DNA of 64,000 nt from Labrys sp. WJW (GCF_001676615.1 NZ_LYXZ01000033.1:86400-150399); one strand, 5' to 3'. Positions 51,761 through 59,912 are shown, numbered from the stretch's first letter. The notes: generated by a model from the sequence alone, not told the origin. Program-made: numbers and translations.

Positions 51761-52375
51761 ATGAGCACGAAGACAAAAACGGCTCCGCACAAGGCGCCGA
51801 AGGTCGAAGACGGCGTCGCAAAGAGCCAGGCGATCCTCATGACGCATGCCGGCGTCAATGCCGCCGCGATCATCGAGAAATTCAGCGCTTCCGCCATGGG
51901 CGAGCCCGGTATCGAGTTGATCGCCGCAGCGGTGGGCAGCAACATCGATAAAGTGCAGGCCGGCAACATGGGCGGTTGCGAGGCCATGCTAATGGGACAA
52001 GCAATGGCTCTGCAATCCATGTTTATGAGCCTGTCGCGGCGCGCAGCCGCGCAGGACTACCTTAAGCAATACGAGACTTATCTGCGGCTTGCCCTGAAAG
52101 CCCAAAGCCAGTGTCGCACCACACTGGAGACTTTAGCGGCCCTCAAGAACCCGCCGGTGGTTTTCGCCCGGCAAGCTAATATCGCCAACGGCCCGCAACA
52201 GGTGAACAACGGCGTTGCCACCCCGACCGGCCCGCGCGCGGAAGAAACACATTCTGCGCCAAACAAACTATTGGAGACCAGCCATGAGCAGCCTATGGAC
52301 ATCCGACCGGCGAGCGCGCCAGGCGACGATAATTCGGCAGTGGCAGCCATGGTTGAAATCCACCGGCCCGCGTAG
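51761..52375 (+). CDS. Island-type hypothetical protein
   Basis: A 204-residue protein. A helical N-terminal half (MTHAGVNAAAIIEKFSASAMG, and LSRRAAAQDYLKQYETYLRL) is followed by the block VFARQANIANGPQQVNNG. I recall this block from short proteins near phage-like islands in alphaproteobacteria, unverified. AAAGGAG precedes the ATG. It overlaps the next gene by 92 bp in a different frame. Confidence 0.7.
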   Translation: MSTKTKTAPHKAPKVEDGVAKSQAILMTHAGVNAAAIIEKFSASAMGEPGIELIAAAVGSNIDKVQAGNMGGCEAMLMGQAMALQSMFMSLSRRAAAQDYLKQYETYLRLALKAQSQCRTTLETLAALKNPPVVFARQANIANGPQQVNNGVATPTGPRAEETHSAPNKLLETSHEQPMDIRPASAPGDDNSAVAAMVEIHRPA

Positions 52376-52541
52376 TGCAAAGGGAAAAGCAACCTCCTCG
52401 CTCAATGCTTGGAAAGGCGGCAAGCGGCTCGCGATGCGGGATGCCGTGCGCGAGATCAGGAAAGCGTTGCATGTTCAGGAACAACTGCTTGATGAGACGA
52501 GGGCTGAAGCGCGCTGCGCCTACGCTCATTTGACGAAATAA
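52284..52541 (+). CDS. Small island-type hypothetical protein
   Basis: An 85-residue protein with a central WLKSTGPRSAKGKATSSLNA segment and a helical, charged C-terminus. Short proteins with the KSTGPxTxxGK pattern commonly accompany the GPQQVNNG type. It starts inside the preceding gene in another frame; GGAG lies just before the ATG. No function is known. Confidence 0.6.
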   Translation: MSSLWTSDRRARQATIIRQWQPWLKSTGPRSAKGKATSSLNAWKGGKRLAMRDAVREIRKALHVQEQLLDETRAEARCAYAHLTK

Positions 52542-52569
52542 AGTTTACCTGGAGATTGAGGCGATGATT

Positions 52570-53418
52570 TCAGCGCGCCGGTAAGAAGCCACCGCTACAA
52601 AACCAGTTACTCTCGGACCACGCGCGATAAGCCGCAGTTCGCCAGCCATTTGCTCTGGCAGTCGCACAACTTATGGCGCGCCGGTGCAATTCGTCGCGTA
52701 CTCCTCGTTCGGGATTTGCAGCGTTCAGCAAACTTAACTGATGTCGGATGTTCAGGAGTTCTTCAGCTGCTTCCGAGGCGAATAGCGCTGCGAGTCCAAG
52801 CGATCGGAAGTGGCTTTGCACTCTAGCGACTAGGACGTCGCTCCAGCCAGCGGGGCGCGTGGTGTAAAACCGCAATGCTGTCGGTCGGCGTTCGACAACC
52901 TCCGCATGCAACCAAACTTCGTCGCTTAACCGGTCGAAATATGGATGCAATGGCACCTCTTCGGCTGATGCCGGAATCGCGTCAAGCTTGGCTTTATTAC
53001 AATCTGAACAAGCTGGAATGAGATTCAACGGTGCCACGGCCAGAGATGGAAAATGTGCTTTTGGGAGATGATGATCGAGGGTGGCAACGGATCGTTGCAT
53101 ACATAGAGGGCACCGACCGCCCGGGGAGGCTGCAAAAATTGCGTCATAGATGTCGCGGCCTGGTGCGCCGATCTTAGCCATCCTCCGTGTATAAACTTTT
53201 TCCATTTCGCCGACGGTGATATCCGGAGCAACTATATTGTGAGCAGCGATCTCATCAAGGCGAGCGCGCTGGGCTGCCAAATCGAACTGCTCCGATGCCT
53301 CCACAATTGCCGGCCTTGCCGCTGTCAGACGAACAGCAAGTCCCTCATCGCGAACCCGACTTATACACGTGCCAAAGGCTGCCTCAGCTGAATACGCTGG
53401 TCGCTCAAGAGCCCACAT
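52570..53418 (-). CDS. HNH endonuclease, partner of the adjacent ATPase
   Basis: A 282-residue nuclease. The zinc-ribbon HNH has CPLC at 103-106, DHH at 115-117, asparagine near 132 and CSDCN at 137-141. The first 95 residues are helical with no known fold. It is the second gene of an operon: its ATG overlaps the ATPase stop by 1 bp. Pairs of an ABC-like ATPase with an HNH nuclease are known in anti-phage systems such as Septu (PtuAB). Lower GC than the chromosome. Confidence 0.82.
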   Translation of the reverse strand: MWALERPAYSAEAAFGTCISRVRDEGLAVRLTAARPAIVEASEQFDLAAQRARLDEIAAHNIVAPDITVGEMEKVYTRRMAKIGAPGRDIYDAIFAASPGGRCPLCMQRSVATLDHHLPKAHFPSLAVAPLNLIPACSDCNKAKLDAIPASAEEVPLHPYFDRLSDEVWLHAEVVERRPTALRFYTTRPAGWSDVLVARVQSHFRSLGLAALFASEAAEELLNIRHQLSLLNAANPERGVRDELHRRAISCATARANGWRTAAYRAWSESNWFCSGGFLPAR

Positions 53419-54974
53419 CAGGGATCCTCATTTTCTGGATCCGGCTGCGCAGCGAATAAGCCTTGGATAATTGCTCGGGCTTCGTCGCCTAGCTCATCGT
53501 GAAATCGACGTATCACATGGTCGTAGCCTGGCAACTTGGCAACAGCGTCCCGGAGCATCTTGTGAAAACCTGACTGTGTCACCTCCAGCCCAAACACCTC
53601 GCGCGTGAGCAATCCTACGTTCTCACCAAATGTTTGTATTTCTGGACGCTCTGCTATCGCACGCATCCCGCTGCGCCTTACCATCCAGACACAGCTCGCC
53701 GGCACTTCTTGCAACACAACGGGAGAGTGCGTCGCGATTACAGCGACCCCGTTACGGTTGATTAGTAGGTCGGAAAGGGCTCGAACGAATGCAGCGAGAA
53801 GTGGCGGATGAAGATGCGCCTCTGGTTCATCGAGCAATACAAGTGTCTTCTCTTCGACAGTTTCCACAAGTCTCGTAATCGTGAGAAGAACGATCTTGTG
53901 CCCTGAACTCAAGTTTTTGAATATTCTTCGCGCATCAGACTTAATTTCATCAGCCTCAAGGCCAGATTGCGCAAGAGAAGAGACTTCTGCGTCTCGAAAA
54001 ATCGGGTCAGCCTGTAGCATATCTAGCGCCCGCTGCCATCGGGCGACCTTAGCACCTTGTCGACAAATCAGAACACTATTTACGAAATCAACAGATAACG
54101 CATCAGGACTTTTCGGTGGCTTAGTTTTGCCGTCTTTATCTTTGCCCGTATGCTTTAAGCCAATGTAAGCATAGCGGACACCCTCGGATTTATCTTGGCG
54201 CCAAGGTAAAGGGTCAAATGGGTCGAATGCACTGAATGTAACGGAAACTAAGCTAGTAAACAGCCGATCATCATCGAACTCGTCAACTTCGGCGGAAAAG
54301 GCACCGAATTCATCTGCGTTGGTGTTCCCCTCAACGATTGCGCGAGTCATATCGTTGAGCAGCGTTGTTTTTCCTACCCCGTTACGGCCTATCAGAACGT
54401 GTACGTTTGTTGGCGGATATGACTCAGGCGCAACACTGAATGTCAGACTAAGCGGCTCTACATTCCGGGAGCGCCTAGGAGCGGTGTAGCTGAAATCGTA
54501 ATGAGTAAGGCGAACTCCACCGAGAGCCATTCGACGAAACTGCCCAGTGACTGTCGAACGGTCTACCGAGCGCAAAAGAGATGTACCAGTCACTTTCTGG
54601 TCGAGGGCGCGTTCAAAAAGTTCGGCATCGAGGGCAACATCACGAAGCGCACGTAAGACACGATCCCGTATCGGCGCGCCCAAGCCATTGAGATCATCGT
54701 AATAGCTATCATCTTGTCCCAGAGAGAAAAATCTCTCGTCAAGTTCATCAAATTCATCGGGAATATTCGGTCTGCGTTGCCCTTCCTCCATGGCGAACTG
54801 GCCTATTTTCACGCCGCCAATAGTATGACGCGTACCACTCTCGTCGAAAACGATGAGGGTATAAAGGGTTGAATACTTAAACCAATCGTCCCAACTATCG
54901 ACGATGAGAAAGGCTCTGTTGATCGTCTGTTGTGATGATCGAAGCCCTCCCGCTAGAACACGAAAGTAGCTCAT
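53418..54974 (-). CDS. ABC-type AAA ATPase with uncharacterised N-terminal domain
   Basis: A 518-residue ATPase. Walker A is IGRNGVGKTTLL (about 195-206), the signature LSSGHKIVLL (355-364), Walker B LVLLDEPEAHLHP (378-390) and the H-loop IATHSP (413-418). The first about 150 residues before the Walker A domain form a separate domain with DSWDDWFKYSTLY and FDELDERFFSLGQDDSYYDD; I recognise no family. PtuA-type ATPases usually start with the P-loop near their N-terminus, so this is an unusual layout. It is coupled to the HNH gene. The segment is AT-rich. Confidence 0.83.
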   Translation of the reverse strand: MSYFRVLAGGLRSSQQTINRAFLIVDSWDDWFKYSTLYTLIVFDESGTRHTIGGVKIGQFAMEEGQRRPNIPDEFDELDERFFSLGQDDSYYDDLNGLGAPIRDRVLRALRDVALDAELFERALDQKVTGTSLLRSVDRSTVTGQFRRMALGGVRLTHYDFSYTAPRRSRNVEPLSLTFSVAPESYPPTNVHVLIGRNGVGKTTLLNDMTRAIVEGNTNADEFGAFSAEVDEFDDDRLFTSLVSVTFSAFDPFDPLPWRQDKSEGVRYAYIGLKHTGKDKDGKTKPPKSPDALSVDFVNSVLICRQGAKVARWQRALDMLQADPIFRDAEVSSLAQSGLEADEIKSDARRIFKNLSSGHKIVLLTITRLVETVEEKTLVLLDEPEAHLHPPLLAAFVRALSDLLINRNGVAVIATHSPVVLQEVPASCVWMVRRSGMRAIAERPEIQTFGENVGLLTREVFGLEVTQSGFHKMLRDAVAKLPGYDHVIRRFHDELGDEARAIIQGLFAAQPDPENEDP

Positions 54975-55380
54975 CTACGCTGAAGTTCCCCGAAGCGCTT
55001 CGTACGAACAAGATCCTACTTTGGTGCAGAACCCTTCACAAGCGTGTCGACCTGCACGACGCCGAATGCGGCAGACTTCTCTCGTGTTTCGAGCTGCGAG
55101 CGGAGGTTCAAAAAAGAATGCGGTCTAAGCCTGAGTCCCCAAGAGCCGTAACGAGCAGATTAAACGACCGCGGCAAAATGGTCGACTAACTCCCCTTCAG
55201 AGGACCGGAAGTGCAAAGATGAAATTCTGTCAAAGCCTTGGCTAAAGAGCATCTCCGCCGCTCCACGGAGCGGACGAGCGCTGCAAGCGAACCGTGCTGG
55301 TGGTATGATTGGTGGTATTCTCTATCTGAAGAAAAATTAAAATCTAAGTATATCAATTACATATGCTACGAATTTGATGA
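54975..55380. other. Right-end gap of the island
   Basis: About 400 bp with no supported gene. It should hold the ATPase promoter (minus strand). It contains the GGTGGTA arm repeats at 55299-55317 and AT-rich DNA before attR. A short 85-codon plus-strand frame at 54932 overlaps the ATPase start and has no ribosome site. Confidence 0.6.
55299..55317. promoter_or_regulatory. Integrase arm-type repeats, right end
   Basis: GGTGGTA at 55299-55305 and 55311-55317, the same 12-bp period and orientation as the left end. The 20 bases before them also resemble 41182-41200. Confidence 0.7.
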
Positions 55381-55394
55381 CGGCTAGGGCACCA
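55381..55394. other. attR core (CGGCTAGGGCACCA)
   Basis: Copy of the tRNA-Leu 3' end with one G fewer in the G run. Marks the right end of the island. Confidence 0.8.
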
Positions 55395-55515
55395 ATCTCA
55401 CTTCATGCCGAAGGATGTGTCGCCGCGATCCGTCATGCGTGCCACGATCCTCGCCCTTCCCTCCTGCTTCCACCCGTGACACTCTCCCGGTCCAGCCACA
55501 CCAGGGAGCCCTGCC

Positions 55516-56226
55516 ATGTCTTCGTCCCCCGCCATCATCGTCACCGGCGCGGCCGGCAATCTCGGGGCCGCGGTGGTACGCGAGCTTGCCAAAGGCAGTG
55601 CCCCGCTCGTGCTGATGGAGCGCTCGGCCGAGAAACTGGAGGCGCTTGTCACCTCGCTGCCCTCGGGCATCGAGGTGCTGTCAATCGTGGGCACCGACAT
55701 GACTTCGCAAGAGGCCTGCGAAGCGGCAGTGGCTAAGGCCGTGGAGCGGTTCGGCACGGTCGGCGGGCTCGCCAACACGGTGGGCGGCTTCGCGATGGCC
55801 CCGGTCGCCAAGGCGCTGTCGCAATGGGATGCCATGCTCACCGGTAATGCGCGCACGGCGCTCGCCATCAGCGCCGCGGTGCTGCCGGCGATGCAGGCGG
55901 CGCGCCAGGGCCGCATCGTGCATGTGGCGGCGCTGGCCGGGCAGAAGGCGTCGGCAGGGATGGCCGCTTATGCCGCCTCCAAGGCGGCGCTGCTGCGGCT
56001 CACCGAGGCCATCGCCGAGGAATATCGCAAGGATGGCATCACCGCCAATTGCGTGCTGCCCGGGGTGATCGACACACCGCCGAACCGGGCCGCCATGCCC
56101 AAGGCCGATACCAGCTCCTGGGTGGCGCCCGAAGCGATCGCCCGGCTGATCGCCTTCCTGCTTTCGCCGGAGGGCGGCGTGGTGACGGGTGGGGCCATCC
56201 CGGCCACCGGCGTGCCGGCTGCGTGA
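55516..56226 (+). CDS. Short-chain dehydrogenase/reductase
   Basis: A 236-residue NAD(P)-dependent oxidoreductase. The cofactor motif is VTGAAGNLGAAV, with ANTVGGF as the NNAG equivalent. The catalytic pair is in YAASKAALLRL, and the substrate side has VLPGVIDTPPNRAAM. Substrate unknown. It is the first chromosomal gene after the island. Confidence 0.9.
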   Translation: MSSSPAIIVTGAAGNLGAAVVRELAKGSAPLVLMERSAEKLEALVTSLPSGIEVLSIVGTDMTSQEACEAAVAKAVERFGTVGGLANTVGGFAMAPVAKALSQWDAMLTGNARTALAISAAVLPAMQAARQGRIVHVAALAGQKASAGMAAYAASKAALLRLTEAIAEEYRKDGITANCVLPGVIDTPPNRAAMPKADTSSWVAPEAIARLIAFLLSPEGGVVTGGAIPATGVPAA

Positions 56227-56242
56227 GCCCACGGGGTTGTCC

Positions 56243-56349
56243 CCTGGGAGTACGGGCATCACAGCGACATGCTTGCATGTCGCGATATCAGCTCGTCCTT
56301 TCGCAAGATCGGCTTTTCCAGGAGCGGACAGGATGTCCGCGCTCCCGGG
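56243..56349. repeat. Intergenic palindromic element, copy 7 of 7
   Basis: Arms 56243-56260 and 56332-56349 pair with a few mismatches. It includes a perfect mini-palindrome GCGACATG-CTTG-CATGTCGC. It starts 16 bp after the SDR stop. Confidence 0.8.
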
Positions 56350-56435
56350 AGGTGCTGGATGTCGCCCCCGGGCAATTGCCCGGCAACAATCCAGGGCTAT
56401 AGTTCCGCTCAAAACCCTGCCGGAGGAGGAACCGC

Positions 56436-57623
56436 ATGCCGACCCCTTTCATCCGTCTCGCCAAAGCGGGCGCGCTCGCTCTGCCCCTCGTGCTGGGCCT
56501 CGCCATGGGCGCCGCATCGCCCGCCAGCGCCAAGGGGTGCGAGGACCTGGCGGCCGGGCGCTGCAAGGTGAAGCTGCCCGGCGGCATCACCATGGCCTAT
56601 GTCGAGACCGGGCCGAAGGACGGGCCCGCGGTGCTGCTCATCCACGGCCTCACCGACAATATCCGCTCCTGGTCGACGACGATGGCGGCGCTGCACAAGC
56701 GCGACCCCGGCCTGCATATCCTTGCCATGGACCTGCGCGGCCACGGCCAGACCTCGATGCCGCCCCGGGCGGCCTGTTCGCCCGCGCCGGAGAAATGCTT
56801 CCGGACCAGCGATTTCGCCGGCGACATCGTCGCCTTCATGAAGGCCAAGAAGATCGCCAAGGCGACGCTGGCCGGCCATTCGCTCGGCAGCTTCGTCACC
56901 CAGGAAGTCGCCCTGGAGCATCCCGAGCTGGTCGAGCGTGCCGTACTGGTGGCGAGTTCCACCAAGGGCGTCGACAATGTCGCCCTGCGCGACTACGTGC
57001 TGAAGGAGCCGGTGGAAGGCTCCTGGAAGAAGGCCTTGGAAGCCAAGGGCTGGAAATATCCTGCCGGCTTCTACATGCTCACCCCGCTGAAGGCCGATCC
57101 CAAGGCCGAGGACTGGATCGCCAAGAACTGGGTGGTCGACCCGGCTGCCGATCCCGCCTTCCTCAAGCCCTATGTGCCGGAGACCGCCAATGTGCGGCTC
57201 GGCACCTGGATCGGCGCCAGCAAGGCGCTGCTCGCCACCGACAACACCGAGCGGCTGAAGGGCTTTTCGGTGCCCGTGCTGGTGCTCTGGGCGACGCAGG
57301 ACAGCATCTTCCTGGAGGCCGACCAGGCCTGGCTGAAGCAGTCGCTCGGCGAAGCGGCCAAGACCAAGGGCATCCCTGCTTTCTGGAAGCGCTACGGCGT
57401 GATCCCCCTGCCGGCCTCCGGGGCGCAGGTCAGCGATATCGGCCACAACGTGCAATGGGGCGCGCCGGACGCCGTCGCCGCCGACATCGAGGCCTTCATC
57501 AAGACGGGCGCGCCCACCAGCGATCTCCTGCACAGCGACAAGCCGCCGGCGCTCGACCACATCGTCACCGAGCCGGGCAAGGCGGAGGTGATCAAGCTCG
57601 GCCAGCCGGCTACGGGGAATTGA
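56436..57623 (+). CDS. Secreted alpha/beta hydrolase
   Basis: A 395-residue serine hydrolase with a signal peptide (hydrophobic core residues 12-30, cleavage after ASA). The oxyanion segment is LLIHGLTDN, the nucleophile elbow is AGHSLGSFV (serine near residue 150), later LVLWATQDS with the acid. The N-terminal part after the signal carries two cysteines (GCEDLAAGRCK), unusual for the family. Substrate unknown. Confidence 0.85.
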   Translation: MPTPFIRLAKAGALALPLVLGLAMGAASPASAKGCEDLAAGRCKVKLPGGITMAYVETGPKDGPAVLLIHGLTDNIRSWSTTMAALHKRDPGLHILAMDLRGHGQTSMPPRAACSPAPEKCFRTSDFAGDIVAFMKAKKIAKATLAGHSLGSFVTQEVALEHPELVERAVLVASSTKGVDNVALRDYVLKEPVEGSWKKALEAKGWKYPAGFYMLTPLKADPKAEDWIAKNWVVDPAADPAFLKPYVPETANVRLGTWIGASKALLATDNTERLKGFSVPVLVLWATQDSIFLEADQAWLKQSLGEAAKTKGIPAFWKRYGVIPLPASGAQVSDIGHNVQWGAPDAVAADIEAFIKTGAPTSDLLHSDKPPALDHIVTEPGKAEVIKLGQPATGN

Positions 57624-57720
57624 GGGAGCGGGACCGGCAAGTTCGGTGAGAAGCGTAACGGTTCCGGGCCGACCTGGAGAGACTCACTCAGCAATCGCAA
57701 CGAGGCCGGGAAAAGCTCAA

Positions 57721-57815
57721 TTTTGTCATTGCCGGGCCTGTCCCGGGCATCCAGCTTCCGCTGTTCGTTGAGACTGCGGCCCTGGATTGCCGGGACAGGC
57801 TCGGCAATGACAAAA
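57721..57815. repeat. Palindromic repeat, TGTCATTGCCGGGC type
   Basis: Left arm TTTTGTCATTGCCGGGCCTG and right arm CAGGCTCGGCAATGACAAAA are complementary with few mismatches. It lies 97 bp after the hydrolase stop. A relative is at 9182. Confidence 0.8.
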
Positions 57816-57879
57816 GTCGAGTTCCGTCGATCTTCGGTCGACCTCCTCAGACCGGCCTACCGAAACGCGTCTTCGCGCG

Positions 57880-57930
57880 TTCACTTTAAGGCTTGTTAAG
57901 TACGGCAATTCACTTTATGACTTGTTAAGT
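57880..57930 (+). promoter_or_regulatory. Two 22-bp direct repeats before the XRE-cupin gene
   Basis: TTCACTTTAAGGCTTGTTAAGT at 57880-57901 and a copy with two changes (AAGG becomes ATGA) at 57909-57930, 29 bp apart. Each ends in an ACTT...AAGT dyad. They are AT-rich in an otherwise GC-rich region and lie 18 bp before the start codon. Likely operators for the regulator. Confidence 0.75.
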
Positions 57931-57948
57931 GAACCTGCCGAGGCCCCG

Positions 57949-58617
57949 ATGAAGCGTGCCGACGATCACACTGCCGACAGCGGCGCCGCACCCAATCTGG
58001 AAGCGCGGCACTCGAGCGTCCTGGGCCAGCGCGTCAAGGACTTTCGCACCGCGCGCCGGCTGACCCTGCGCGAGCTCGGCGATCTCACCGGCACCACCGC
58101 CAGCTTCCTCTCCCAGCTCGAACGCGGGCTTTCCGGCGCCAACACCTCCACGCTGATGGGGATCGCCAACGCGCTCGGCATCAATGTCGCCGACCTCTTC
58201 GACGAGGGCGAAGCTTCGCCGCACAAGGTGGTCTCCCGCTCCGAGCGCCCGGCCTTGCCGGCCAGCGGCGGCTGCCACAAGACTCTGCTGTCCCGGCGCC
58301 CGCTTCGCGACCTCGAAGTCTATTCCGGCGAGTTCGACGTCGGCGGCTCCACCGGCGACCAGCCCTATACCCACGGCAATTCCCACGAAATGTTCCTGGT
58401 GCTGCGCGGGCGCCTGCAGCTGACTCTCGGCCAGGAGAGCTTCATCCTCGAGGAGGGCGACAGCATCGAATATTCGTCCTCGACGCCGCACAAGACGGTG
58501 AACATCGGCGACACGCCGGCCGAGGTGGTGTGGATCATCTCGCCACCGACCAGCGGCGCCGCCGATCTCGACCAATATGTGATCCGGAAATCGCTCGCAT
58601 CCGGATCGCCACAATAA
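57949..58617 (+). CDS. XRE-cupin transcriptional regulator
   Basis: A 222-residue regulator. The helix-turn-helix is at about residues 40-92 (TLRELGDLTGTTASFLSQLERGLSG). The cupin domain is at about residues 130-210, with THGNSHEMFLVLRG and EEGDSIEYSSSTPHK, which likely senses a ligand. PuuR-type proteins of this kind control polyamine uptake and use. The ATG at 57949 has GAGG upstream; a TTG at 57922 lies inside the operator. It heads the transporter operon. Confidence 0.88.
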   Translation: MKRADDHTADSGAAPNLEARHSSVLGQRVKDFRTARRLTLRELGDLTGTTASFLSQLERGLSGANTSTLMGIANALGINVADLFDEGEASPHKVVSRSERPALPASGGCHKTLLSRRPLRDLEVYSGEFDVGGSTGDQPYTHGNSHEMFLVLRGRLQLTLGQESFILEEGDSIEYSSSTPHKTVNIGDTPAEVVWIISPPTSGAADLDQYVIRKSLASGSPQ

Positions 58618-58645
58618 ACAAGCGAGTCTTCAGAGGGATAATGGG

Positions 58646-59755
58646 ATGACAACTGCAACGGCATTCGCCCAAACATCTTGCGTAAAAGCGTTTCGCGCCG
58701 GCCTGGCCGGCACGGCCTTCGCCCTGCTGGCGGCCTCCTCGGCCCTGGCCCAGAACGCACCGCCCGCCGGTACCATCGCCGAGGGCTCCTTGAAGGACAA
58801 GACGCTGACCTTCGTCTCCTATGGCGGTATCTACCAGGACGGCCAGAATGCCGCGCTGAAGGAATTCGCCGACAAGTCCGGCGTCAAGCTCCTGAATGAC
58901 GGCCCGACCGAGCTCGCCAAGCTCCAGGCGCAGATCGAATCGGGCAACGTCACCTGGGACGTCGTCGATACCGGCGACCTCGCGCCCTTCGCCTATTGCG
59001 GCAAATATTTCCAGAAGCTCGACTTCACCAAGATCGACATCTCGCACATCCCGCCCGGCCAGGTCGGTCCCTGCAGCGTGCCGGCCATGAATTACGGCAT
59101 CGTGCTGATGTACAAGACCGACAAGTTCAAGGATCATCCGCCCAAGAACTGGAAGGACTTCTTCGACACCAAGAATTTCCCGGGCACGCGCGGCATCGAC
59201 GGCAGCGGTGACCCGCCGGTCGGCCTGCTCGAACAGGCGCTCCTGGCCGACGGCCATCCGGTGGACAAGATGACGCCGGCGGACATCGACACGGCCATCG
59301 CCCGCATCAAGGCCCTCGGCCCCGACACCGTGTTCTGGAAGACCGGCGCCGAATCCCAGCAACTCGCCGAGTCCGGCGAGATCGACATGCTGCTGATGTG
59401 GACGGGACGCGCCATGACCGCGGTCAAGAACGGCGCCAAATACACCCCCGTCTGGCAGGACTGGCTGGTGGTCAAGGACCAGCTCACCATTCCGGTCGGC
59501 GTCAAGGATCCCGCCGCCGCCCATGCGCTGATCAACGCCTATCTCGGCAAGACCGCGCAGGAGGCCCTGACCCAGAAGACCTCCTATTCCCCGGTCAACA
59601 ACGAGTCCAAGCCGCAGGTCGACGCCCAGGTGCAGGCCTTCCTCACCAACACCCCCGAGCGCGTCAAGCAGGGCTACGGCTTCAACACGGCCTTCTGGAC
59701 CGAGAACTTCGAGGCCCTGAACGAGAAATGGGGCTCCCTGCTGGCGGGCAATTGA
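58646..59755 (+). CDS. potF: Polyamine-type ABC transporter substrate-binding protein
   Basis: A 369-residue periplasmic binding protein. The signal peptide is MTTATAFAQTSCVKAFRAGL and onwards, ending ALAQ. The mature protein begins TLTFVSYGGIYQDGQN; later come DVVDTGDLAPF and YGIVLMYKTDKF, all typical of the PotD/PotF family. The ligand is probably putrescine or spermidine, inferred from the operon. GAGGGATAATGGG is the ribosome site. Confidence 0.85.
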   Translation: MTTATAFAQTSCVKAFRAGLAGTAFALLAASSALAQNAPPAGTIAEGSLKDKTLTFVSYGGIYQDGQNAALKEFADKSGVKLLNDGPTELAKLQAQIESGNVTWDVVDTGDLAPFAYCGKYFQKLDFTKIDISHIPPGQVGPCSVPAMNYGIVLMYKTDKFKDHPPKNWKDFFDTKNFPGTRGIDGSGDPPVGLLEQALLADGHPVDKMTPADIDTAIARIKALGPDTVFWKTGAESQQLAESGEIDMLLMWTGRAMTAVKNGAKYTPVWQDWLVVKDQLTIPVGVKDPAAAHALINAYLGKTAQEALTQKTSYSPVNNESKPQVDAQVQAFLTNTPERVKQGYGFNTAFWTENFEALNEKWGSLLAGN

Positions 59756-59780
59756 GGCGGAGCAGAAAGAGGCGAGCCTC

Positions 59781-59912
59781 CCTTCTCCCCTTGCGGGAGA
59801 AGGTACCCCGAAGGGGTGGATGAGGGGGACACGCAACCTTGATGGTTGTCCGCCAACACCCCTCATCCGTCATTGCTTCGCAATGCCACCTTCTCCCGCA
59901 AGGGGAGAAGAT
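59781..59912. repeat. Long palindromic repeat (CCTTCTCCCC type)
   Basis: CCTTCTCCCCTTGCGGGAGAAGG begins at 59781. A second unit, CCTTCTCCCGCAAGGGGAGAAG, ends at 59912. The CCCTCATCCG words face each other inside. It lies 25 bp after the binding-protein gene and 51 bp before the permease, within the operon. Confidence 0.8.

Larger units (their letters stand above)
41072..55394. mobile_element. 14.3-kb genomic island in tRNA-Leu
   Basis: Bounded on the left by the tRNA 3' end and on the right by its imperfect copy at 55381-55394. It holds a P4-type integrase next to the tRNA, a Type I restriction operon, an Mrr nuclease, a LexA-boxed module with an AlpA-like factor, and an ATPase-HNH pair. The last 3 kb are AT-richer than the chromosome. 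No conjugation genes are seen, so it would be an integrative mobilisable or defective element. Confidence 0.9.

Noticed and set aside
54932..55189. 85-codon plus-strand frame at the right end of the island
   Set aside because: Overlaps the start of the ATPase gene, has no ribosome site and no similarity that I can see.
55381..55394. Possible second tRNA fragment
   Set aside because: Only the last 14 nt of tRNA-Leu are present; it is the attR copy, not a gene.
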